A stretch of 64,000 nt of DNA, taken from the NCBI RefSeq assembly GCF_032931615.1, contig NZ_CP136761.1, forward strand, positions 1 to 64,000. Direction: 5' to 3'. Numbering within the stretch: the first letter of the stretch is position 1; each line of letters opens with the position of its first letter. Below the pieces are notes generated by a model that was not told the DNA's origin, ran no database searches, and saw nothing but the letters and a program-made list of their open reading frames with translations. This DNA is from Palleronia sp. LCG004. GTDB lineage: Bacteria; Pseudomonadota; Alphaproteobacteria; Rhodobacterales; Rhodobacteraceae. Shown here in pieces: positions 44,160 through 52,819 of the stretch. Made by a program: the position numbers and the translations under genes.

Positions 44160-45200
44160 ATGTGGCAAATGGTGCAGAAAACGTTCAGATCGATGGAGGA
44201 GTTCGCGAGGGCATGCGGCGTCTCCCGCCCGACAGCGGCCAAGTATTTCAACGATCCCCAGGACGTGAAACCGGCGACGCGTGCCCGGATCGAGGCCGTT
44301 CTCAAGACATCGGAATTCGAACCGAATTCCTTCGTACGGCATCTCAGCAGCAAGATCGCCCGCAACGTAGGCATCATCGTCCCGACGATCTACGACCCGT
44401 TCTTCGCCAAGCTCGTCTCCGACCTCGAATCGGCTCTCAGGGCTCGCAACTTCTGGCCGATCCAGATTTCGTGCCAGACGCGTCCCGACCTCGAGGAGGA
44501 GGCCGCGCAGAGGATGCTCGACTTCAAGGTCGCGGGTGTGGTGGTTGCCCCGCTCGGCAACCTCTCGAGACCGGGCGTCTTCGACCAGCTAAAGGCCAGC
44601 ATCCCGACGGTCAGCTTCGACGTGCCGCTGGGCGACGACGTCCCCTTCGTGAGCAACGATCACAGCGAGGGGATGGCCGCGATGGTGCAGTATCTCTGCC
44701 GCTCGGGCGAACCGCCAGTCCTGATCGAGGGGCCGCACCTGACCGACAATGTGCTGATCCGCCAGGAATCCTATCGTCGGACCATGCAGGCCGAGGGGTG
44801 CGAGCCCATCGTCGTCGATTTCTCGGCCGAAGCTTCGTGGGATATGGAGCGTCTGGGCCGCGAGCAGATGATGCGCCTGCTGAAGGAGGGGCTGCCAGGC
44901 AAGACGCTGCTCTGCTCGAACGACCGGATCGCCTTCGGCGTCATCTCGGCAGCTTGCGATGCGGGCCTGAGGATCGGGCGCGATTCCGGCGACGACATCC
45001 GCATCGCCGGGCACGACGATCATCCGCTGAGCAGGTACATCTGGCCGCCTTTGACGACGACCGCGCAGGATACAGAGGCGATCGCGCAGGAGACGGTCCA
45101 GCAATTGCTCGACCTGCTCAGCGCCGATGCATCGGGGCGGGACGTCGCGCCAGCCCGCATGCGCGTGCGTTCGACGCTGATGATGCGGAAATCCGCCTGA
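44160..45200 (+). CDS. LacI family transcriptional regulator of the sugar/polyol locus
   Basis: 346-residue LacI/GalR regulator: N-terminal helix-turn-helix (SMEEFARACGVSRPTAAKYF, about residues 11-30), hinge, then ARNVGIIVPTIYDPFFAKLV and the effector domain with PGKTLLCSNDRIAFGVI and IRIAGHDDHPLSRYIWPPLT. ATG 44160 is used, with a second ATG at 44169. It stands alone between the pentose operon and the minus-strand esterase, and most likely controls the divergent and downstream sugar genes from 45208 to 58203. Effector unknown. Confidence 0.88.
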   Translation: MWQMVQKTFRSMEEFARACGVSRPTAAKYFNDPQDVKPATRARIEAVLKTSEFEPNSFVRHLSSKIARNVGIIVPTIYDPFFAKLVSDLESALRARNFWPIQISCQTRPDLEEEAAQRMLDFKVAGVVVAPLGNLSRPGVFDQLKASIPTVSFDVPLGDDVPFVSNDHSEGMAAMVQYLCRSGEPPVLIEGPHLTDNVLIRQESYRRTMQAEGCEPIVVDFSAEASWDMERLGREQMMRLLKEGLPGKTLLCSNDRIAFGVISAACDAGLRIGRDSGDDIRIAGHDDHPLSRYIWPPLTTTAQDTEAIAQETVQQLLDLLSADASGRDVAPARMRVRSTLMMRKSA

Positions 45201-45207
45201 CGGACGA

Positions 45208-46131
45208 TCAGCCCCGGGTGGTCCAGCGGGCGCAGGACCACTCGATCGCCTCGACCGCCTCGGGGATCATCGCCGATTTCGACACGAAACCGTGGATTTG
45301 CCCGGCCCAGATCCGCAGGCTCACCCCGCATTCAACCTCGAGCCGCCTCGCATAGGCCAGCCCCTCGGAGAAGAGAACATCCTGCCCCGCGAGCACGATT
45401 ACGGCCGGTGCCGTTCCGGCAAGCGTCGTAGCCTTGAGTGGGGCTGCACGAGGGTCGCTCCGCCGCGTCCCCTCCCCGAGGTAATGATCGCGGAACCACG
45501 CCATCTCCCGCGCGGTCAGACCGAACCCCTCGCCATGGCTGCCGAAGGTCTCCGATGCCTGGTCCTGGTCCGTGTTGGGGTAAAACAGGATCTGCGCGGA
45601 GATCCCGGGGGCCTCTCCGTCCCGCGACATGAGGGCCAGCGAGGCCGCCAGGTTGCCGCCCGCGCTGTCGCCGCCCACCGCGATGCGCGCGGGATCGATC
45701 CCGTAGGACGCCGCCTCGGAATGGATATGTCGCAGCGCGCGCAGACAATCCTCCAGCCCCGCGGGAAACGGCGCTTCGGGGGCCAGCCGGTAATCCGGTG
45801 CGACGACCACCGCTCCCGCCCGGTTGGCAATCGCCCGGCAGATCCACTCGTGGGTCTCGATCGTGCCGATGACCCACCCGCCCCCGTGCATGTAGAGAAG
45901 CGCGGGCGCGTCGCGCTCGGGCGCGCCCGCTCCCCGCCAGATTCTCAGCCGAATACCGTCATGGATTGCATCCTCGACCTGCGCCACCGGTTCGAGCGGC
46001 AGCTGGTCGGCGGCATGACCGTCGAGATACTGTGCGCGCGCGGCTTCTGGCGAAAGGTCGGCGACCGACACGCCCCCCCGCGCCGCAGCCGTGGCAAGCG
46101 CGCGGGCCGCCGAGGGATCGAGGCCGCTCAC
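45208..46131 (-). CDS. Alpha/beta hydrolase, hormone-sensitive-lipase family esterase
   Basis: 307-residue alpha/beta hydrolase. The oxyanion motif HGGGW lies in LLYMHGGGWVIGTIETHEWI and the nucleophile Ser in AVGGDSAGGNLAASLAL. The acid and base are in VLAGQDVLFSEGLAYARRLE and AGQIHGFVSKSAMI. GTG 46131 overlaps the dehydrogenase stop (GTGA). Family members cleave short acyl esters. Alongside a sugar locus it may deacylate an esterified sugar or a lactone, which is inference. No signal peptide, so cytoplasmic. It converges on the LacI gene with a 7-base gap. Confidence 0.85.
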   Translation of the reverse strand: MSGLDPSAARALATAAARGGVSVADLSPEAARAQYLDGHAADQLPLEPVAQVEDAIHDGIRLRIWRGAGAPERDAPALLYMHGGGWVIGTIETHEWICRAIANRAGAVVVAPDYRLAPEAPFPAGLEDCLRALRHIHSEAASYGIDPARIAVGGDSAGGNLAASLALMSRDGEAPGISAQILFYPNTDQDQASETFGSHGEGFGLTAREMAWFRDHYLGEGTRRSDPRAAPLKATTLAGTAPAVIVLAGQDVLFSEGLAYARRLEVECGVSLRIWAGQIHGFVSKSAMIPEAVEAIEWSCARWTTRG

Positions 46132-47276
46132 GACAACAGCCGCTTCGCATCGTCCTCGCTGAAGATCGCCGGCTGGCATTCGGTCGCGCTCACCTCGACC
46201 GGCTGGCCGGTCTCGGCGGCCTTCAGGATCGATTCCATGATCTCAAGCACGTGCAGCGCCAGATCGCCCGATGCACGGGCGGGGCGTCCCTCGATCAGGG
46301 CGGTGGCCATGTCGGCAAGGCCCAGCATCCTGTAATTGCCCCGATCGGGTGCCTCCCTCGGCCAGTTGAGCGCACCGAACGGAAGGCCCGCAGTATCAAG
46401 ATCCGCCCAGGGCGCACCCCGCTCCGACAGGCTGACAATGCCGCTGAAATTGTCGGGGTCGGGCAGGCCGATCGACCCTTCGGTGCCGTGCAGCTCGATC
46501 TGCCGGTTCGTATGGCGATAGACGTCCCAGGAGGTCACGAACGTGACCTGCGCGCCGCCCGCGAAGTCGAGCAGGGACGAGACGCTGGTCGGCGTGCCCA
46601 CGGGGATCGTCGTGCCCTTCAACGGCCCTTCGGCGCTCAGCTCCCGCTCGGCATGCGCGCTCGTGGCGAGCGCCTGGACCCGCCGCACCGGACCGATGAG
46701 GTTCACCAACATGCTGAGGTAATACGGCCCCATATCCATCACGGGCCCCCCGCCAGGCTGATAGTAGAAGCCCGGATCGGGATGCCAATGCTCCATCCCC
46801 CGGCCCATCATGAACGCCGTGCCGGTGACCGGACGGCCGATCGCGCCGTCCTCTATCAAGCGGCGCGCATGTCGCCCCGCCGCCCCGAGGAACGTGTCCG
46901 GAGCGGATCCGATCGATAACCCCTTCGCACGTGCGAGCTCGACCAGCGCGCGTCCGTCGGTTGTGTTCGTGCTCAGCGGTTTCTCGGTAAAGACGTGCTT
47001 GCCAGCTTCGAGCGCACGGCGCGAGATGTCGTAATGCGCTGCAGGCACGGTGAGGTTCAGGATCAGGTCGACATCGGGCGAGACGAGGATCTCGTCCGTT
47101 CCCATAACCTTCAGCCCGAAGGCATCCCCGCGCGCCCGCGCCGCCGCCTGCGAGAGGTCGGCGCAGGCCGTCACGCTCACCCCGTCGAACATCTCGGCGT
47201 TGAGCAGGTAGGCGAGCGAGATGTTCCCGCAGCCGACAAGCCCGATCCGCAGCCGGTCTCCGTTCGTCATCGACAT
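46128..47276 (-). CDS. Gfo/Idh/MocA family sugar dehydrogenase
   Basis: 382-residue NAD(P)-dependent oxidoreductase: Rossmann start RIGLVGCGNISLAYLLNAEM, the signature HVFTEKPLSTNTTDGRALV with the catalytic-region Glu-Lys-Pro, and the C-terminal half GGGPVMDMGPYYLSMLVNLI. Start ATG 47276 follows CATACCGGGGGATCT; a second in-frame ATG follows at once. Such enzymes oxidise a sugar, inositol or sugar acid at one hydroxyl. It is transcribed divergently from the isomerase at 47439 and overlaps the esterase gene. The substrate is unknown. Confidence 0.88.
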   Translation of the reverse strand: MSMTNGDRLRIGLVGCGNISLAYLLNAEMFDGVSVTACADLSQAAARARGDAFGLKVMGTDEILVSPDVDLILNLTVPAAHYDISRRALEAGKHVFTEKPLSTNTTDGRALVELARAKGLSIGSAPDTFLGAAGRHARRLIEDGAIGRPVTGTAFMMGRGMEHWHPDPGFYYQPGGGPVMDMGPYYLSMLVNLIGPVRRVQALATSAHAERELSAEGPLKGTTIPVGTPTSVSSLLDFAGGAQVTFVTSWDVYRHTNRQIELHGTEGSIGLPDPDNFSGIVSLSERGAPWADLDTAGLPFGALNWPREAPDRGNYRMLGLADMATALIEGRPARASGDLALHVLEIMESILKAAETGQPVEVSATECQPAIFSEDDAKRLLS

Positions 47277-47321
47277 AGATCCCCCGGTATGGCGCAGGAA
47301 TTTCCCGTGCGCGATTTTCCT

Positions 47322-47353
47322 GTTTGACGTTTTGTAAAAAACAAACTTAGGTT
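47322..47353 (+). promoter_or_regulatory. Candidate promoter with inverted GTTTG/CAAAC operator in the spacer
   Basis: A TTGACG (47324-47329) and TAGGTT (47348-47353) sit 18 bases apart on the plus strand. GTTTG (47322-47326) and CAAAC (47342-47346) form an inverted repeat across them, and the segment is AT-rich in an otherwise GC-rich region. It lies in the divergent gap before the isomerase at 47439. The -10 match is weak; the operator role is inferred. Confidence 0.4.
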
Positions 47354-47438
47354 TTGCAATATCGCAGGAGGCCACCTTCGCCCCGACGGATGGGTCGGGA
47401 AACGCGGGCGGCGGGAGAGGACATCGGGGGAGGATTCG

Positions 47439-48260
47439 ATGGCGGATCGCACGTTCAGGTTCGGATGCCAGACGTTCACATGGGAAATGCTCGGGGATGG
47501 CTGGACAGGAGGGCCCGACGATCTCGTCGAGGCGATCGCCGCGGCGGGATACGAGGGGATCGAGATCACCGACACGATGATCGGTCATTATGCCGACCGT
47601 CCCGCCGATTTCGCCCGGCGGCTCGACGAGGCGGGACTTGCACTTGCGGCCTTCGCGTTCGGATCGAAGGGCGGCTTCAGCGAGCCGAGCCTCGTCGATG
47701 ACGACCTCGAGGCCTGCCGCAGATGGTGCGCCTTCGCGGCTCATTTCCCCGGCGCGGTCGCCTCCATGGGCTCGGCGACGGCGATGTCGCCCGGCGCTCG
47801 CGACGACAAGCTGAAGGTCGCCGCCGACATCTATGCCCGCGCGACCGAGATCGGACGCGCCGAAGGCGTCGACGTGGCGGTGCACCCGTCCTCGCATCAC
47901 GACACGCTGCTCTACGACCGGTCCGATTACGACCGTCTGTTCGACATCATGGACGCAAGCGTCGGATGGGTCCCCGATACCGGACACATCCTGCGCGGCG
48001 GTCAGGACCCGGTCGAGGCCATGATCCGGCATCGCGCCCGCATCCGGTACGTCCACCTCAAGGATGTCACCCGGCAGGGCGATTGGGCGATGATGGGCGA
48101 AGGCGTCTGCGACACCCGCGCGATCCTCGAAACCGCCGCCGGCGCGCCGCGCTTCAATGGATGGGTCGTCGTCGAGGAGGAATCCGAGACCGCGGGCCGT
48201 GATCCGGCCGACGCGATCCACCGCAACCGCGAGACCCTGAGGGCGATCGATTTCGGCTGA
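47439..48260 (+). CDS. Sugar phosphate isomerase/epimerase (TIM barrel, xylose isomerase-like)
   Basis: 273-residue protein of the AP_endonuc_2 family. Metal-site residues lie in YEGIEITDTM (Glu), VDVAVHPSSHH, GWVPDTGHIL (Asp and His), RYVHLKDVTRQ and VVVEEESETAGRD. Early pattern FGCQTFTWEM is typical of inosose/ketose isomerases. It interconverts keto and aldo or epimeric sugars. ATG 47439 lies behind an AT-rich promoter-like region and starts the run isomerase, aldolase, PfkB kinase. The exact sugar is not readable from sequence. Confidence 0.82.
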   Translation: MADRTFRFGCQTFTWEMLGDGWTGGPDDLVEAIAAAGYEGIEITDTMIGHYADRPADFARRLDEAGLALAAFAFGSKGGFSEPSLVDDDLEACRRWCAFAAHFPGAVASMGSATAMSPGARDDKLKVAADIYARATEIGRAEGVDVAVHPSSHHDTLLYDRSDYDRLFDIMDASVGWVPDTGHILRGGQDPVEAMIRHRARIRYVHLKDVTRQGDWAMMGEGVCDTRAILETAAGAPRFNGWVVVEEESETAGRDPADAIHRNRETLRAIDFG

Positions 48261-48321
48261 TCCCGACGCGGGCAAACCCCAAAAGACCATCCGGCATGGC
48301 CGGCTATCAGGAGACATTCAG

Positions 48322-49122
48322 ATGACACTCGGCACCCAGGTCCGCCTCGCGCGGCTTTTCTCGCACCCCTCGGGCAACCTCTTCGGCGGCGCGGTCGATC
48401 ACTTCGTGGGCTACGGCGACGTGCGGCAGGGCGGCCTCGCGGACCTGCCCGGCGCGCTCGCCCGCGTTATGCGCGGCAAACCTGATTACGTCAGCATCCA
48501 GCCGGGCGCGGCGCGCCATCTCTGGCCGCAATATGCCGGTCAGGCCGCACTCGTCATCCAGGGCGGGTGCTTCGTTCCAGACGACCGCATCAGCGAGCTG
48601 ATCGCCACGCCCGAGGACGCGGTTCGGGCAGGTGCCGACGCGCTTGCCGTCGCGATCCCGGTTCGCGGCAACACGGAAGGGCGCTACATCCGCTGGCTGA
48701 CCGATTCCGTGAACGCCGCCGCACGCTTCGGCATGCCCGTCGTCGCCCATATCTACCCGCGCGACTTCACCGACGGGACCAAGATCGTCTTCACTCCGGA
48801 CGAGATCGCCTATGCCGCGCGGATCGGCATCGAGACGGGCGTCGACGTCATCAAGATCGGCTATACCGGCGACTTCGAAAGCTACAAGGAAACCGTCCGC
48901 ACCAGCCCCGTTCCCGTGGTGATCGCGGGCGGACCCAAGGCCGACACGCTTCTGAAGGCCCTCGAACAGACGGCCGAGGCGATCCAGGCCGGCGCGCGCG
49001 GTGCGGTCGTCGGGCGCAATCTCTGGGGTCACGGCGATCCGGAGATGTCGGCCCGTGCGTTCCGCGGCGTGATCCACGACGGATTGCCCGCCGAGGATGC
49101 ACTGAAGCAAGCGCAGGGCTGA
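48322..49122 (+). CDS. Class I aldolase of the DeoC/DhnA (FbaB) family
   Basis: 266-residue TIM-barrel Schiff-base aldolase: AVDHFVGYGDV at the start, ALAVAIPVRGNTEGRYIRWL, VVAHIYPRDF, the Schiff-base Lys in GVDVIKIGYTGDFESYKETV, VVIAGGPKADT and AIQAGARGAVVGRNLWGHGD phosphate site. This family cleaves or forms phosphorylated sugars, such as fructose 1,6-bisphosphate, tagatose bisphosphate or related 1-phosphates. It overlaps the PfkB kinase by one base (TGATG), so kinase product and aldolase substrate probably match. ATG 48322 follows TATCAGGAGACATTCAG. Confidence 0.85.
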   Translation: MTLGTQVRLARLFSHPSGNLFGGAVDHFVGYGDVRQGGLADLPGALARVMRGKPDYVSIQPGAARHLWPQYAGQAALVIQGGCFVPDDRISELIATPEDAVRAGADALAVAIPVRGNTEGRYIRWLTDSVNAAARFGMPVVAHIYPRDFTDGTKIVFTPDEIAYAARIGIETGVDVIKIGYTGDFESYKETVRTSPVPVVIAGGPKADTLLKALEQTAEAIQAGARGAVVGRNLWGHGDPEMSARAFRGVIHDGLPAEDALKQAQG

Positions 49123-50069
49123 TGCCCACGGCCAAGACCCTCGTGGCGGGATTCGGCGCGCTTTCCGTGGACGAGATCGTCCATGTGGACGCGCCGCTCT
49201 CTGCCGGCAAGGGACGGGTCCTGCGACGCACACGCGCATTCGGCGGCAACGTCGCGACGGCCCTCGTAGCGGTCGCGCGCCTCGGCGGCGAGGCCAGCTA
49301 TATCGGTTGGCTGCCGGAGGACCCGGACGATCCCGCGATCCGGGATCTTGAATGCAGCGGGGTGCGCACGGATCGCGCGCCTCGCGACGCGAACAGCCGC
49401 CCCATCCGTTCGCTGATCTCCGTGGGCTCCGACGGAGAGCGGTTCATCGCATTCGACGACGACGTGCCACTGGGCACCGCCCTCGATACACTCGACGACA
49501 CGCTCTCTCAGGCCGGGGCATTGATGATCGACGGCTATGCGATCGAATCCCTTGCAGCTGTCGAACGCGCGCGCGTCCGTTCAGTCCCGGTCGTGGCAGA
49601 TATCGAATGGGTGCGCGGACCGGCGAGCGACCGGCTGATCGCACTTTCCGACCATCTTGTTCTGCCGCTAGGGTTCGCCCGCGCCCATACAGGGCGAGAC
49701 GACCCGTCCGAAATTCTCGATGCACTCTGGTCCTCCGATCGCGCCGCGATCGTGCTGACGGATGGTGAGCGGGGTGTATACTATCGTGCGGGCCCCCCTT
49801 CCACGGCCGGCCACCAATCCGCATTCGAAGTTCCGGTCGTCGACACGACCGGGGCAGGCGACTGCTTTCACGGGGCCTATGCACAGGCGCTCGTCTCCGG
49901 GGCCGATCTGGCCGAGCGTGTCGCCTTTGCAGCCGCCGCCGCCGCCCTGTCGGTGACTGGACCCGGCGGGCGCGACGCCCTGCCCGGGCCGAGACAGGTC
50001 GAGGACATGCTTTCCCATGGGCCGCATCAGGCCAATCCGAACAAAAACTTTCGGTTTAGTAAATTCTAG
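49122..50069 (+). CDS. PfkB family carbohydrate kinase (first)
   Basis: 315-residue ribokinase-fold kinase: N-terminal GALSVDEIVHVDAPL with AFGGNVATALVAVARLGG, substrate-site SYIGWLPEDPDDPAI, and the C-terminal signature VVDTTGAGDCFHGAYAQALV holding the catalytic Asp. It should phosphorylate the sugar or sugar phosphate that the class I aldolase upstream then cleaves. Start ATG 49122 shares one base with that gene's stop. It is the last gene of the isomerase-aldolase-kinase run; a 120-base gap precedes the importer. Confidence 0.87.
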   Translation: MPTAKTLVAGFGALSVDEIVHVDAPLSAGKGRVLRRTRAFGGNVATALVAVARLGGEASYIGWLPEDPDDPAIRDLECSGVRTDRAPRDANSRPIRSLISVGSDGERFIAFDDDVPLGTALDTLDDTLSQAGALMIDGYAIESLAAVERARVRSVPVVADIEWVRGPASDRLIALSDHLVLPLGFARAHTGRDDPSEILDALWSSDRAAIVLTDGERGVYYRAGPPSTAGHQSAFEVPVVDTTGAGDCFHGAYAQALVSGADLAERVAFAAAAAALSVTGPGGRDALPGPRQVEDMLSHGPHQANPNKNFRFSKF

Positions 50070-50099
50070 TTGTCACATTGTAAGTTCATGCGCTAGCCT
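50041..50099 (+). promoter_or_regulatory. Candidate promoter and AT-rich operator of the sugar importer
   Basis: TTGTCA (50070-50075) and TAGCCT (50094-50099) are spaced 18 bases, the same spacing as at 47324-47353. Just upstream, 50041-50064 reads ACAAAAACTTTCGGTTTAGT then AAAT, related to ACAAACTTAGGTTTTGCAAT at 47341-47360. The site overlaps the end of the PfkB gene and lies 90 bases before ATG 50190. Confidence 0.35.
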
Positions 50100-50189
50100 C
50101 CTGAGAGGGAGAAGATGGCCGGGGCGAAGGTTCCTGCCGAAAAGCGTGGCGACGGGCCCGGGCGGGCCCCGAGCAGGGGGGAGAATTGA

Positions 50190-51335
50190 ATGGCCGGCGT
50201 TGTGCTGGAGAACATCAACAAGAGCTTCGGGAATTTTCATGCGATCAGGGATCTCAACCTGTCGATCGCGGACGGTGAATTCCTGATCCTCGTCGGGCCT
50301 TCGGGCTGCGGCAAGTCGACGGCGCTGCGGATGATCGCGGGGCTGGAGGACATCAGCAGCGGCAGCCTGATGATCGGTGGCGTGGACGTGGCCGGAATGG
50401 CCCCGAAGGAACGCGACATCGCGATGGTGTTCCAGTCCTACGCACTCTATCCACACATGACAGTGGCCGAGAATATCGGGTTCTCCATGCGACTGGCCGG
50501 CAAGAAGAAAGCCGAACGCCAGAAACGCGTCCGCGAGATCGCCGACACGCTGCAACTGACGGCCCTTCTCGACAGCAAGCCCGGCAATCTCTCGGGCGGC
50601 CAGAGGCAGCGTGTCGCCATGGGCCGCGCCATGGTCCGCGCCCCTGCCGCCTTTCTCATGGATGAGCCGCTCTCCAATCTTGACGCCAAACTGCGCGTGC
50701 AGATGCGGGCCGAGATCGCCAGCCTCCAGCGCCAGCTGGGCGTCACCACGATCTACGTGACCCACGACCAGACCGAAGCCATGACGATGGGCGACCGCGT
50801 CGCGGTGATGAAGGGCGGCATTCTCCAACAGGTCGATACGCCGAAACGCCTCTACGAGGCACCCGTCAACGCTTTCGTTGCAGGCTTCATCGGATCGCCC
50901 TCCATGAACCTCTTCGAGGCACGCCTGTCGGGCGGAACGCTTGAGGCCGACGGCTTCTCGCTCAGGCTCGACGACGATGCACTGGCTCGCCGGCCGGGCC
51001 TCAGGGCCTATGAAGGTGGCAAGGTCGTCTTCGGCATCCGTCCCGAGAACCTCTTCGACAGCAAACTTGCATCGGGGGCGCGCTACCAGACGGTGCCGGC
51101 CCAGGTCGTGACGATCGAGGAACTCGGCTCCGAGCACGTCGTGCATCTGCGCCTCGACGCGGTGGCCGTCGATTCAGGCGATCCCGACGCTGTCGAGGAT
51201 CTGGGCGGCATGTCGAATGCCGTCGCCAAGTTCGAACCGGCAAGCACGGTCTCGGCGGGCGAACGGGCCGAGGTCGGCATCGACACCGCGGCGCTGCACT
51301 TCTTCGATCCGAAATCGCACCTGGCGATCTCGTGA
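50190..51335 (+). CDS. Sugar ABC transporter ATP-binding protein (MalK/UgpC type)
   Basis: 381-residue ATPase: Walker A GPSGCGKST (about residues 36-44), MVFQSYALYPHMTVAENI, signature [15 protein letters not shown], Walker B FLMDEPLSNLDAKLRV and switch His in YVTHDQTEAMTM. A C-terminal TOBE/OB extension from about residue 240 carries the MalK-type FIGSPSMNLFEARL and FGIRPENLFDSK stretches. It powers uptake through the permeases at 52820 and 53728; this ATPase is the first gene of the importer cassette. Confidence 0.93.
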   Translation: MAGVVLENINKSFGNFHAIRDLNLSIADGEFLILVGPSGCGKSTALRMIAGLEDISSGSLMIGGVDVAGMAPKERDIAMVFQSYALYPHMTVAENIGFSMRLAGKKKAERQKRVREIADTLQLTALLDSKPGNLSGGQRQRVAMGRAMVRAPAAFLMDEPLSNLDAKLRVQMRAEIASLQRQLGVTTIYVTHDQTEAMTMGDRVAVMKGGILQQVDTPKRLYEAPVNAFVAGFIGSPSMNLFEARLSGGTLEADGFSLRLDDDALARRPGLRAYEGGKVVFGIRPENLFDSKLASGARYQTVPAQVVTIEELGSEHVVHLRLDAVAVDSGDPDAVEDLGGMSNAVAKFEPASTVSAGERAEVGIDTAALHFFDPKSHLAIS

Positions 51336-51483
51336 CCGGAGGCGGGGCGATCTCTCGAAGGCCGCAGGAGGAGCGCGCCGGGAGATCGTCTGACGACAGG
51401 GGAATGCTCGCCGCCGGCCCTGCCGGAAAGGTCGGGTGATACCGGACGCGACGACCGTCGTTCCGGAAAAAAGGGAGGAAGAC

Positions 51484-52731
51484 ATGAAGACCAACAAGAC
51501 GCTCGCACTTCTCGGTGGAACGGCCGCCGCGTGGATCTTCGGCGTGACCGGCGCAATGGCGCAGGTCGAGCTCGAGTTCAGCCAGTGGTGGGAACCCGAA
51601 TTGCCCGCCGGATCGCTGCGCGCGATCATGGACGATTTCGAGGCCGAACACCCCGACATCACCGTCACCCTCGTCAGCGGACCCTACGCGACCACACGCG
51701 ACCAGATCGCGATCGGTGCCGCCAGCGGAACGATGAGCGACGTGGTCGGTCTCGACGGGGCCTGGGTCAACAGCCTCTCGTCGCAGAACGCGATCGCCGA
51801 CATGACGCCGCTGATGGACGAAAGCGGCTTCGACAAGAGTCAGGTCGCCGACATCGTCACGGTCGACGACAAGGCGGTGATGTTTCCCGTCGCCTCCTTC
51901 GTCTACCCGATCTTCGTGAACACCGATCTGGCCGAAGAAGCCGGCGTGACCGAGATGCCCGAAACGCGTGCCGAGTTCCTCGAGGCCGCGAAGATGATGA
52001 CCGATGCCGAGGCGAACCGCTACGGATGGTCGCTCCCGCTGTCGCTGCAATCCCCGTCGAGCGTTCTGAACGACATGATGTCGTGGGTCTGGGCCTCGGG
52101 CGGCAGCATGCTTGAGAACGGTCAGCCCAACCTCGAGGGCGAAGACGTGGTCGGCATGCTCGACTACATCAACCAGCTTCACGAGGCGGGCGTGATCTCT
52201 CCCGGGATCGCGACCAAGACGGAACAGGAGAAGGTCGAGGAATTCGTCAACGGCCGCATCGGCATGATGGTCGACACCCTCGCCCATGTGAACCTGATCC
52301 GCGAGCGCAATCCCGATCTCAACTTCGACATCATCCCGATCCCGGTCGTCGAGGGTTACGAGGGCGAGCGCGGCCTGACCTACGCATCCTGGGGTATCGG
52401 CATCTCCGAGCAGACCGAGAACAAGGAAGAGGCCTGGCAGCTCGTCGAATACATGATGAGCGAAGAGGTCAACGCGCGTCTCGTATCGCTTGCCAACGCC
52501 TTCCCGGGCAACGTCAATGCACAGCCCGATTTCGTCGACAGCGACGAGGCCTTCGCCAAGGCGTTCGAGATCTTCCAGGAGACCTATCTCGCGAACGAGT
52601 TCACGGGCCTCCCGGTCGCCGTCGACCTGATGCGCCAGTTCGCGGTCGAGACCCAGAAGATGCTCGAAGGGCAGGAGAGCCCCGAAGAGGCCGCGGCCAA
52701 CGCACAGGCCGGCTGGATGAAGGAATTCTGA
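51484..52731 (+). CDS. Sugar ABC transporter substrate-binding protein (family 1)
   Basis: 415-residue periplasmic protein of the SBP_bac_1 family, with signal peptide at about residues 1-26 (VTGAMAQ). Family segments include LEFSQWWEPELPAGSLRAIM, GAASGTMSDVVGLDGAWVNS, YPIFVNTDLAEEAGVTEMPE and WASGGSMLENGQPNL. Start ATG 51484 follows AAAGGGAGGAAGAC, a near-perfect ribosome-binding site. A sugar or sugar alcohol is the expected ligand. Strong hairpin after the stop codon. Confidence 0.92.
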   Translation: MKTNKTLALLGGTAAAWIFGVTGAMAQVELEFSQWWEPELPAGSLRAIMDDFEAEHPDITVTLVSGPYATTRDQIAIGAASGTMSDVVGLDGAWVNSLSSQNAIADMTPLMDESGFDKSQVADIVTVDDKAVMFPVASFVYPIFVNTDLAEEAGVTEMPETRAEFLEAAKMMTDAEANRYGWSLPLSLQSPSSVLNDMMSWVWASGGSMLENGQPNLEGEDVVGMLDYINQLHEAGVISPGIATKTEQEKVEEFVNGRIGMMVDTLAHVNLIRERNPDLNFDIIPIPVVEGYEGERGLTYASWGIGISEQTENKEEAWQLVEYMMSEEVNARLVSLANAFPGNVNAQPDFVDSDEAFAKAFEIFQETYLANEFTGLPVAVDLMRQFAVETQKMLEGQESPEEAAANAQAGWMKEF

Positions 52732-52764
52732 GGCCGAACGCGCGCCCCGGACCCATCGCCCGAC

Positions 52765-52790
52765 GGGGGGCGTGCCCGCGCACGCCCCTC
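52765..52790 (+). terminator. Intra-operon hairpin after the binding-protein gene
   Basis: GGGGCGTG (52767-52774) pairs perfectly with CACGCCCC (52781-52788) over a 6-base loop, extendable by a G-U and a G-C pair. It lies 34 bases after the binding-protein stop and 30 bases before the permease start. Confidence 0.6.
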
Positions 52791-52819
52791 CCCCGCCCCT
52801 CCGAGCCCGAGCGAGACCG

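Noticed and set aside
48322..50069. Sulfoquinovose (sulfo-EMP) catabolism, because of a class I aldolase next to a PfkB kinase (YihT/YihV-like pair)
   Set aside because: No sulfoquinovosidase, sulfolactaldehyde enzyme or sulfonate exporter is in the locus, and sugar isomerase, MalK-type importer and PF08013 genes fit hexose or polyol use better.
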